The translations under genes were made by a program, and so were the position numbers. The notes under the pieces were generated by a model, which saw nothing but the letters and a program-made list of their open reading frames with translations, had not been told where the DNA came from and did not search any database. From Palauibacter sp022826685 (lineage in GTDB: Bacteria; Gemmatimonadota; Gemmatimonadetes; Palauibacterales; Palauibacteraceae), in NCBI RefSeq assembly GCF_965221685.1, contig NZ_OZ244907.1: a stretch of 64,000 nucleotides of DNA. The stretch is one strand, 5' to 3'. Position 1 is the first letter of the stretch; each line of letters opens with the position of its first letter. This document shows, in pieces, positions 9,166-16,200 of this stretch.

Positions 9166-11031
9166 TCAGCCTTCCCGGGCCTCCGCGGCGGCGCGGCGCA
9201 TCGCCTTCTTGCGCTCGATCGGGTCGAGGCTGCGCTTGCGGAGGCGGATCGCGTCGGGCGTGACCTCGATCAACTCGTCGTCGTTGATGAATTCGAGGGC
9301 GAGTTCCAGCGTGAGTTCGCGCGGCGGCTCCAGCCGCACGTTCTCGTCGGCCGCGGCGGCGCGCATGTTCGTGAGCTTCTTACCCTTCGACACGTTGACC
9401 TCGAGGTCGCCGGGGCGGACGTTCTCGCCCACGATCATCCCGCTGTAGACCTCGACGCCGGGGCCGATCAGCATCTCGGCCCGCTCCTGGAGGTTGAAGA
9501 GGGCGAAGGCGACGGACGTCCCCGGGCGGTCGGCGACGAGCACCCCCTTCCGCCGGTGCTCGAGGTGGCCGGCGCGTGGGCCGTACTCGAGGAAGCGGTG
9601 GTGCAACTGGCCTTCGCCGCGCGTGTCCGTGAGGAACTCGGAGCGGTACCCGAACAGCCCGCGCGACGGGAGCCTGAAATCCAGGCGCACCGGACCCTGG
9701 TCCGTCGGCCGCATCGAGAGGAGTTCGGCCCGGCGGCTCCCCATCTTCTCCATCACCACGCCGACCATCTCCGCCGGGACCTCGATCACCGCCTCTTCGT
9801 ACGGCTCCAGGATCTCCCCGCCGGGACCCTCGCGCAGGAGGACGCGCGGCCGCGAGACGGAGAACTCGTACCCCTCCCGGCGCATGGTTTCCATGAGGAT
9901 CGTGAGATGGAGTTCCCCGCGGCCCGAGACCGAGAAGGTGTCGGGCGAGTCCGTCGGCTCGACGCGAAGGGCGACGTTCCGCTCCAGTTCCCGGAGGAGG
10001 CGCTGGCGCAGCTGGCGCGTCGTGACGTACTTGCCCGCCCGTCCGGCGAAGGGGGCGTCGTTGACCCGGAAGTCCACCGCGAGCGTGGGCCGCTCGACCG
10101 CGATCCCGCGGAGACGCTCCCTGTGGTCGGGGTCGGCGATCGTCTGGCCGATCTCCACTCCCTCGAGTCCGGCCAGCGCCACGATGTCGCCGGCGCTCGC
10201 GCGGGGCGTCTCGATCCGCTTCAGCCCGTCAAAGCCGTAGATCTTGAGCACCCGGGCGGGGAGCGCGTCGTCCGCGGGCACGGGTCCGGGCTCCCCGAGC
10301 GGCAGCAGCACCACGCGGTCCGCCTCGGCCACGGTGCCGCGCTCGATGCGGCCGATCGCGATGCGCCCCACGTAGCTGGAGTGATCCAGCGTGGAGGCCA
10401 GCATCTGGAACGGTCCCTCGGGGTCGCCGGCGGGGGAGGGGACGCCTGCCACGATCGTCTCGAACAGCGGCTCCAGGTCTCCGTCCCGCGCCTCGATATC
10501 GGGCGACGCCCAGCCGTCGCGCGCGCTCGCATACAGGAAGGGCGCATCGAGCTGGGCCTCGGTCGCATCGAGTTCCAGGAACAACTCCAGCACCTCGTCG
10601 TGCACTTCCGCCGCGCGCTGCTCGGGCCGGTCCACCTTGTTGATCACGACGATGGGCGCGAGGCCGAGCGCGAGCGCCTTCCGCGTGACGAAGCGCGTCT
10701 GCGGCATCGGTCCCTCGGCCGCATCCACGAGGAGGAGCACGCCGTCGACCATCCGGAGGATGCGCTCGACCTCGCCGCCGAAGTCCGCGTGGCCCGGCGT
10801 GTCGACGATGTTGATTCTCGTCTCGCCCCAGCGCACGGCGGTGTTCTTCGAGAGGATCGTGATGCCGCGCTCGCGCTCCAGCGGGTTCGAGTCCATGACG
10901 CGTTCCTCGACCCGCTCGTGCGACTGGAAGGCGCCCGCCTGCCGCAGCATGTGGTCGACGAGCGTCGTCTTCCCGTGATCGACATGGGCGATGATCGCAA
11001 TGTTCCTGATCTTCCCGGGCGGGGGTGCCAA
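9166..11031 (-). CDS. typA: Ribosome-associated GTPase TypA/BipA
   Basis: 621 residues, the usual length for TypA/BipA, a translational GTPase that binds the ribosome under stress. G1 reads AHVDHGKTT, the switch I region RGITILSKNTAV, G3 DTPGHADFGGEVER and G4 NKVDRP. Domain II, domain V (GRGELHLTILMETMRREG) and the TypA-specific C-terminus (NVRPGDLEVNVSKGKKLTNMRA) are all present. The start is a TTG at 11031, preceded by a GAGG about six bases upstream; there is no ATG in frame before the G1 loop. The small membrane-anchored gene at 11199 is divergently oriented. Confidence 0.97.
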   Translation of the reverse strand: MAPPPGKIRNIAIIAHVDHGKTTLVDHMLRQAGAFQSHERVEERVMDSNPLERERGITILSKNTAVRWGETRINIVDTPGHADFGGEVERILRMVDGVLLLVDAAEGPMPQTRFVTRKALALGLAPIVVINKVDRPEQRAAEVHDEVLELFLELDATEAQLDAPFLYASARDGWASPDIEARDGDLEPLFETIVAGVPSPAGDPEGPFQMLASTLDHSSYVGRIAIGRIERGTVAEADRVVLLPLGEPGPVPADDALPARVLKIYGFDGLKRIETPRASAGDIVALAGLEGVEIGQTIADPDHRERLRGIAVERPTLAVDFRVNDAPFAGRAGKYVTTRQLRQRLLRELERNVALRVEPTDSPDTFSVSGRGELHLTILMETMRREGYEFSVSRPRVLLREGPGGEILEPYEEAVIEVPAEMVGVVMEKMGSRRAELLSMRPTDQGPVRLDFRLPSRGLFGYRSEFLTDTRGEGQLHHRFLEYGPRAGHLEHRRKGVLVADRPGTSVAFALFNLQERAEMLIGPGVEVYSGMIVGENVRPGDLEVNVSKGKKLTNMRAAAADENVRLEPPRELTLELALEFINDDELIEVTPDAIRLRKRSLDPIERKKAMRRAAAEAREG

Positions 11032-11198
11032 GCGGGCCTCGACTTCCGCGTACGCGTGGTTGGGGGGAAACGGCGGGGAATCGCGGGGATATCCTACGGT
11101 CGCAGGCCCCGGACCAAAAGCTGTGCGCGGCGACGAGGGCTCGCTTAGGTTGGCCGCCAGACTGGCCGCGGCGATTCCGGCACGAGCGGAGGTGGGAA

Positions 11199-11756
11199 CT
11201 GAAGACCAAGCGATTGATGGTGGCGGTGGGACTGTCGGCCGTCTTCGTCTGGGTTTCGATCTGGTTCCGCTTCCGGGAGGTCGAGCCTCCGCCCCCGCCC
11301 GAACCCGCCGATCTCCGCCTGTGGGACTACCTCGGCTGCCGGCACCTCCGGTTCGACACCTGGCTTGCGGACAACGGCGGGGAAGATCCCGAAACCGATC
11401 CGCCCACGGTGCGGTCGGTCATGCTGTTCGCCGACTCCGTCGACGCGTACGGGAGGGAGATGACCGCCTACAAGGCCGTCGCTCTCGAGGGCGACGGGGA
11501 TCTCTCCGGCATGGAGACGCGCTGGTTCACGCGGGCCGACACGCTGTGGGTCGTGTGGTCGAGTCCCGAGGTGCGTGGGGCCGTGGCACTGCGCCGCAGC
11601 CGCGGGGAGATGGTCGGACGGGCGGTGGCGCGGCTTCGGGGGCAGACGGCCGCCGCGTCCCCGACGGGCGACGCCCCGGTTCAGGCCCGGGCGACGTCCT
11701 GGGAGGTGAACTGCCATTCCCTGCGTCCCAACCGGATCGGCCCTGTCGACCGGTAA
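11199..11756 (+). CDS. Small membrane-anchored protein of unknown function, probable CTG start
   Basis: I do not recognise the family. The best start is a CTG at 11199: GGAGGTG at 11188-11194 is correctly spaced for it, and translation gives a basic KTKR head followed by a single hydrophobic segment (VAVGLSAVFVWVSIWF), a classic signal anchor. The first ATG, at 11217, lies more than 20 bases from that site and removes the basic residues. After the anchor come PPPPPEP and a soluble part of about 150 residues with no recognisable catalytic motif. Total about 185 residues. It is divergent from typA and converges on groES. Confidence 0.6.
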   Translation: MKTKRLMVAVGLSAVFVWVSIWFRFREVEPPPPPEPADLRLWDYLGCRHLRFDTWLADNGGEDPETDPPTVRSVMLFADSVDAYGREMTAYKAVALEGDGDLSGMETRWFTRADTLWVVWSSPEVRGAVALRRSRGEMVGRAVARLRGQTAAASPTGDAPVQARATSWEVNCHSLRPNRIGPVDR

Positions 11757-11785
11757 CCCGCCGAGCGCTGGACGGCCTTAATCGG

Positions 11786-12184
11786 CTACAGGAAGGAGGG
11801 GTCGAAGCCCTCGGCGGCTTCCTCTCCCTCACCCTCTTCGCGGACAAGGGTGAGGATCGCGCCCTGCGGCGCGACGAGGTACTGCGTGCCCTCGAAGGTG
11901 ATCTCCACCGCGGCCTTCCGGAAGAAGAGGGCGTAGTCTCCCGGCCGCGCCTGCATGGGAAGATAGCGGGCTTCGGTCGCGCCGATCTTCCAGGGTTCGT
12001 CGTCGAGTTCGGCGGGCGGCCCGACCGGAGTCCCGGGGCCGACGGCGACGACCGTCCCCGCCTGCACGGCCTGCTTGTCGATCGCGGTGGGCGGGAGGTA
12101 GAGGCCGACATCCGTGCGCTCCTCACCCTCCAGCGGCTCGATGAGGACGCGGTCGCCGACGACGATGAGTCTCTTTTCGCTCAT
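11786..12184 (-). CDS. groS: GroES/Cpn10-family co-chaperonin, divergent and long
   Basis: 132 residues with the Cpn10 pattern: VVGDRVLIEPLEGEE at the N-terminus, GLYLPPTA at the mobile-loop end, GTVVAVGPG and a later GDYALFF (canonical 'GDxVLF'). Typical GroES has about 95 residues. This one carries an insertion between the GPG turn and the GDYALF strand and an acidic tail (EEGEGEEAAEG). No groEL lies beside it, so it may be a secondary co-chaperonin rather than the housekeeping copy. It sits 39 bases downstream of the zinc-ribbon pair on the same strand and may be transcribed with them. Confidence 0.82.
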   Translation of the reverse strand: MSEKRLIVVGDRVLIEPLEGEERTDVGLYLPPTAIDKQAVQAGTVVAVGPGTPVGPPAELDDEPWKIGATEARYLPMQARPGDYALFFRKAAVEITFEGTQYLVAPQGAILTLVREEGEGEEAAEGFDPSFL

Positions 12185-12223
12185 TCGGCACGATAGGGAA
12201 CCCGGGCGGTCCCGGACAGGCTC

Positions 12224-13348
12224 TCAGCCGGTCCGGGCTCCCCTCGCCGGGTCGTCGTCGATCTGCTCGCGCTCGTCGGCGATGAAGCTGTCCACACTCT
12301 CCGGGACGAACAGGTTGTCGGCGATGCGGGCGATCTCCTCCGCTTCGCGCCAGCGCGCCTCGAGTTCCTTCAGTTCCCCCTCCAGGGCCTCGCGCTCCGC
12401 CTGTTCGTGCGTCGCCATCTCGATCGCCAGCCGCATGTCCACCTTGAGGCCGGTGAGCGTGCCCGGAAGGGGTTTCATCAATCCCTCGATCTTCTTCGCG
12501 GACAGGTCTGCCTTGCCGGAGCCGGAGAAGTCGTTCATGGCGTGGCGGGCCGCCACGGGGAGAAACGCCTCCGGGTGTCCCGCCTCCTCGATCCTCCCGA
12601 CCGCGTCGCGCACCGCCTTGCGCGCACCGCCGCGCCGGTTGGCGTGGGCCATGAGCTGGCCGGCCAGGCCGATCGCCTCGCTCCCGTGGACGATCATCGT
12701 ATGCCGCCGGTTCTTGCGTTTCCTGGTCTTCCCCCACTTGCCCCACCCCGGGATGTGATCGACGCGGAGGTCCCATCCCGCGGCATCCGCGCTCGGCACG
12801 AGACGGGAGGTATAGAGGTGCTTTCGCTGGATCCGGATCGGATCGCCGTGCTCGTCCCTGAGACGAAGGAGGACGCGGTCCCGATACCAGGCCTGCGCCC
12901 CCTGGAAGAGCCCCGGGAACATTCCGCCCATCGCGAATCCGGCGAGCGTGCCGCCGACGACGACCGCGCCCGCCGCTGCCCCCACGGCCCCGGTGATGAG
13001 CGCGGCCCGCCTGCGGCGCCGGCCGAACTGGTCGCCGTAGCGCCACGCGGCGAACTCCTGCCGGACGGGGTCCCCGACGCGAACGAGTTCGAGGCCCTCC
13101 TTCAGCTTCGCGAGGCCGATGTTGTCGGAGGCGACCCGCATGCGGGTGGTCTCGAAGGCGCGCTCGCAGGCTTCGATCGCCTCCCAGCGCGTCTCCAGGG
13201 GGGAGAGGTTCCAGCGCTCGCAGCGCCGGCAGACGACCCAGAGCCGCCCCTTCGCGCCGTCGAAGGCGAGACGGCGCCCGACCGGGAACTCCTCAATGGC
13301 CTCGTTCCGGCCGAGGTCGCCGTGGCAGAAGATGCAGGTCGTATACAT
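12224..13348 (-). CDS. Zinc-ribbon membrane protein, tandem paralogue 1
   Basis: 374 residues of unknown function. The N-terminus has two cysteine pairs, CIFC (residues 5-8) and CRRC (near 40), which together would form a zinc ribbon. After about 115 residues there is a basic patch (GRRRRRAA) and a hydrophobic stretch of about 30 residues that could be one or two membrane segments. The rest is charged and soluble, ending in a helical, coiled-coil-like region (EREALEGELKELEARWREAEE). The ATG at 13348 directly abuts the stop of the upstream paralogue (zero-base gap). The first ~117 and last ~55 residues are nearly identical to the neighbour, while the centre differs, which indicates a tandem duplication. 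Confidence 0.75.
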   Translation of the reverse strand: MYTTCIFCHGDLGRNEAIEEFPVGRRLAFDGAKGRLWVVCRRCERWNLSPLETRWEAIEACERAFETTRMRVASDNIGLAKLKEGLELVRVGDPVRQEFAAWRYGDQFGRRRRRAALITGAVGAAAGAVVVGGTLAGFAMGGMFPGLFQGAQAWYRDRVLLRLRDEHGDPIRIQRKHLYTSRLVPSADAAGWDLRVDHIPGWGKWGKTRKRKNRRHTMIVHGSEAIGLAGQLMAHANRRGGARKAVRDAVGRIEEAGHPEAFLPVAARHAMNDFSGSGKADLSAKKIEGLMKPLPGTLTGLKVDMRLAIEMATHEQAEREALEGELKELEARWREAEEIARIADNLFVPESVDSFIADEREQIDDDPARGARTG

Positions 13349-14479
13349 TCAGGCGTTCTTCGCCGCGTTTGCGGGTTCGACGTCGGGATGCGCGCGCTCA
13401 TCCTCGATGAAGCTGTCGACGCTGTCCGGAACGAAGAGGTTGTCGGCGATGCGGGCGATCTCCTCCGCCTCGCGCCAGCGCGCCTCCAGTTCCTTCAGTT
13501 CCCCTTCGAGCGCCTCGCGCTCGGCCTCCTCGTGCGTCGCCATCTCGATCGCCAGCCGCAGACTCGGGTTCAGGCCGGCGAGGGAGCCCGGCAGGGGCTT
13601 CCGAAGCCGTTCGATCGCTCCGGCCGACAAGTCCGCCTTCCGGCGGTCCCCTCGCGAGGGGGACCCGCGAGCAACGGAGCCTGAACCCCGGAGGACGCGT
13701 TGCGCCAGCGCCGCGGCTTCCGGGAGAAAGACTTCCGGATGGCCGGCGCGCTCGATGCGGCGCACGGCCCCGAGGATCTCGTTCTCCTTGCCCCCGCGAC
13801 GGTTGGCCTGCGCCATCAGCTGTCCGGCGAGCCCGAGCGCCTCGCGTCCATGGACGATCATCGTCTTCCGCCTGTCCCCTCCGGCCTGGCCGGGAAGGTG
13901 ATCGACGTGCAGTCCCCAGCCGCGTCCCTCGTCGTCCGGCACGAGGTGGGACGTGTAGAGGTGTTTTCGCAGGACCCGGATCGGAGCGCCGCGCTGATCC
14001 CGCGTCCGCAGGATCACGCGGTTGCGGTACCACCTCTGCGTCATCCGGGTCCCGAACCAGAGTCCGCCCAGGGACACGAAGCCTCCCGCCCAGAGGGCCC
14101 CGGCGGCGGTGGCTGCGGCCCCGGTGACAAGCATGGCCCGTTTGCGGCGCCGCCCGAACTGGTCGCCGTAGCGCCAGGCGGCGAACTCCTGCCGGACGGG
14201 ATCGCCGACGCGGACGAGTTCGAGGCCCTCCTTCAGCTTCGCGAGGCCGATGTTGTCGGATGCGACCCGCATGCGCGTGGTCTCGAACGCGCGCTCGCAG
14301 GCTTCGATCGCCTCCCAGCGGGTGTCCAGGGGGGAGAGGTTCCAGCGCTCGCAGCGCCGGCAGACGACCCAGAGCCGTCCCTTGGCGCCATCGAACGCGA
14401 GACGCCGGCCGACCGGGAACTCCTCGATGGCCTCGTTCCGGCCGAGGTCGCCGTGGCAGAAGATGCAGGTCGTATACAT
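13349..14479 (-). CDS. Zinc-ribbon membrane protein, tandem paralogue 2
   Basis: 376 residues, the upstream member of the pair. The same layout is visible: CIFC and CRRC cysteine pairs, a basic patch (GRRRKRAM), a hydrophobic segment, a variable central region containing a conserved TMIVHGREALGLAGQLMAQANRRGG block, and a near-identical C-terminal helix. The central part has an extra low-complexity stretch (SVARGSPSRGDRRK) missing from the other copy. It is transcribed away from padR, and the AT-rich palindrome at 14665-14687 lies in the shared upstream region about 186 bases from its start, so regulation by that site is possible. Function unknown; a membrane-tethered adaptor role is only a guess. 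Confidence 0.75.
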   Translation of the reverse strand: MYTTCIFCHGDLGRNEAIEEFPVGRRLAFDGAKGRLWVVCRRCERWNLSPLDTRWEAIEACERAFETTRMRVASDNIGLAKLKEGLELVRVGDPVRQEFAAWRYGDQFGRRRKRAMLVTGAAATAAGALWAGGFVSLGGLWFGTRMTQRWYRNRVILRTRDQRGAPIRVLRKHLYTSHLVPDDEGRGWGLHVDHLPGQAGGDRRKTMIVHGREALGLAGQLMAQANRRGGKENEILGAVRRIERAGHPEVFLPEAAALAQRVLRGSGSVARGSPSRGDRRKADLSAGAIERLRKPLPGSLAGLNPSLRLAIEMATHEEAEREALEGELKELEARWREAEEIARIADNLFVPDSVDSFIEDERAHPDVEPANAAKNA

Positions 14480-14664
14480 TCGTTCGTCGATCTCTTCACT
14501 GGCCGCGGACGTTGGCAGACCGCTCGATCCCGCCGCCGGTCCCCAATGTCGCGGACGGGCTCGATCGGGGATACCCGCAAACGACGCCGCTTCTTCGCCT
14601 CCTGCGACAGCCGCCGCGGAGCCCGCCGCGCGCCGTCCGGAGTCTTCTACGTATGCAGATTTGC

Positions 14665-14687
14665 GATATAAAGATAATCTTTATATC
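14665..14687. promoter_or_regulatory. Perfect 23-bp AT-rich palindrome, probable PadR operator
   Basis: The arms GATATAAAGAT and ATCTTTATATC flank a single central A, so 11 of 11 positions pair. It lies in a conspicuously AT-rich patch of an otherwise GC-rich window, 54 bases upstream of the padR start and within the region shared with the divergent zinc-ribbon gene. PadR-family regulators commonly bind palindromes in their own promoters; assigning this site to the adjacent PadR is inference. The 262-base region 14480-14741 otherwise holds no gene. Confidence 0.7.
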
Positions 14688-14741
14688 ATATCTCAACGGC
14701 CGGTTCGTCATGGACGTCGCCCTTCGACGCGGAGATGCATC

Positions 14742-15068
14742 GTGCAGGTCACTCTTTCGAAGCGAATCAACGAACTGCTCGTGCTCGCGGTCCTGGAGCG
14801 GGGGCCCGCGCACGGATACCAGATCGCGCTCTCCGTGGAGGAACGGACGGGGGGCGCGTTCTCGTTTCAGCACGGGACGCTCTACCCGATCCTCCACCGG
14901 CTCGAGACCGGCGGGCACGTGCGCGGCACCTGGGGTGGGGAGGGCCGGCGGCGGAAGACGTACGAACTCACCGACGCCGGCCGTGCCGAACTCGCCGAGG
15001 GGGCGGCGCAGCTGGAGCGGCAGTTTCGGGTGCTACTGGAACTCTTCGGGGGAACCCATGCGGCCTGA
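14742..15068 (+). CDS. PadR-family transcriptional regulator
   Basis: 108 residues, typical of the short PadR class. It shows the winged-helix signature: LVLAVLERGPAHGYQIA in helix 1, GTLYPILHRLETGG in the recognition region, and RRKTYELTDAGRAEL in the wing. Start chosen at GTG 14742, because GGAG at 14731-14734 is well spaced and the family begins just before the helix. The stop overlaps the next gene by 11 bases (ATG at 15058), so the two are translationally coupled. PadR/membrane-protein pairs of this type are common in Gemmatimonadota and Acidobacteria; the ligand is unknown. Confidence 0.9.
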   Translation: MQVTLSKRINELLVLAVLERGPAHGYQIALSVEERTGGAFSFQHGTLYPILHRLETGGHVRGTWGGEGRRRKTYELTDAGRAELAEGAAQLERQFRVLLELFGGTHAA

Positions 15069-15822
15069 ACATCCCCTGGAAGACGTCGAGCGGAATCTCG
15101 CGGTGCCGCCGCGGCGGCGCCTCGACCTGCTGGAGGAAGTCGACGCCGACGCGGAAGCGCTGGCCGCCGAACTGGAGCGTCGCGGATACGGACCGGCCCA
15201 GGCGCGCCGCGCCGCCCTCCGGCGCGTCGTGCCGGGCGCGGAGACGTTGGCGCAACTCGAAGCGCAGCATGCGCCGCCTCTGGGCCGCTGGGCGCGGAGT
15301 GCGGGGTGGATCGACCGGGCGGAACGTCTCGGCATCGTCGCAGCCACGGGCCTGGCCGGGGCGGTCGCGTTCGTCACGATGGTCGGGTCGGGCCCACTCG
15401 GCTCGGCGGCCTTCCTGGCCTGCCCCCAAGTCATCGTGGTCGCCCTTCTCGCCGCGAACTGGACCCGCGCCGCGCAACGGCTCTGGATCGACGGCGACCT
15501 GCGGCCGGAACTCAGAAGCCGGCTGTGGGAGCGTCAGATCGGGCTCATCGTCCTCGCGGTCGCCCTCGGGGCGCTGGGCGCCGCCCGGGAGGGCTACGTC
15601 GCCTTTGAAGCGCTTGCAGCCGAGAGCTTTGCACCGCCAGCCATGTGGGACGCCGTCCGCCGCATCGTCTCCTTCGCCGCGCTCGGATTCGGCGCGGCCA
15701 TCTTCGGACTCTTCGGCTGGCTCGCGATCACCCCGCGGCTGATCAGCGACGAAGCGATGGAGCACCGCATATCGGCCTTCTTCGCCTCGCGGCTCACACC
15801 CACCTCATCACGGCGGAGGTAA
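15058..15822 (+). CDS. Membrane protein with a 'permease prefix'-like N-terminus
   Basis: 254 residues. The first ~60 residues are a charged helical domain (LDLLEEVDADAEALAAELERRGYGPAQARRAALRRV), like the prefix domains found in front of permeases controlled by PadR-type regulators. Four hydrophobic segments follow (around residues 95-115, 120-137, 160-180 and 205-225). No enzyme motif is visible. It overlaps padR by 11 bases and ends two bases before the next start, so it belongs to the same operon. Function unknown; an envelope or transport role under PadR control is the most that context allows. Confidence 0.7.
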   Translation: MRPEHPLEDVERNLAVPPRRRLDLLEEVDADAEALAAELERRGYGPAQARRAALRRVVPGAETLAQLEAQHAPPLGRWARSAGWIDRAERLGIVAATGLAGAVAFVTMVGSGPLGSAAFLACPQVIVVALLAANWTRAAQRLWIDGDLRPELRSRLWERQIGLIVLAVALGALGAAREGYVAFEALAAESFAPPAMWDAVRRIVSFAALGFGAAIFGLFGWLAITPRLISDEAMEHRISAFFASRLTPTSSRRR

Positions 15823-15824
15823 CC

Positions 15825-16193
15825 ATGTCGTTCTTCGAATCGCTCGGATTCATCCAGTATCCGATCTGGATCGTCCTGATCCTGATGCTCGTCCAGATCG
15901 TGCGCGCAACGGTCGACCTTGTTCGACCCGGTGCTCCGGCGGTCGGCCTGCGTATCCACTCGATTCTGATTCTCGGCGCCCTGGCCGCGTGCCTCGGTGT
16001 GCTCGGATCGCTGGTCGGCGTGTGGCTGGCGGCGGAGGCCATCTCGCTGGCGGGAGAGGTGAGTTCGTCGCTGGTGTGGAGCGGGATCCAGGTCGCCCTG
16101 GGCTCGTCCATCGTCGGCCTCCTGATCCTCGGCTTCGCCTCGGTCGCCTGGCTCGTCCTGCAATACGCGAGCGGCCGGCGCGAACCGGCCTGA
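15825..16193 (+). CDS. Small three-helix membrane protein, possibly MotA/TolQ/ExbB-like
   Basis: 122 residues, starting at ATG 15825 behind a near-perfect Shine-Dalgarno (GGAGGTAA at 15815-15822). Three hydrophobic segments are visible (residues ~10-32, 45-70 and 88-113). The last, following SSSLVWSGIQVALGSSIVG, resembles the final helix pair of MotA/TolQ/ExbB proton-channel proteins, which usually carry a 'G..AL..T..G' pattern there. The similarity is weak and the protein is short, so the family call is tentative. It is the third gene of the PadR operon; the next gene begins eight bases after its stop. Confidence 0.6.
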   Translation: MSFFESLGFIQYPIWIVLILMLVQIVRATVDLVRPGAPAVGLRIHSILILGALAACLGVLGSLVGVWLAAEAISLAGEVSSSLVWSGIQVALGSSIVGLLILGFASVAWLVLQYASGRREPA

Positions 16194-16200
16194 CGCGCCG

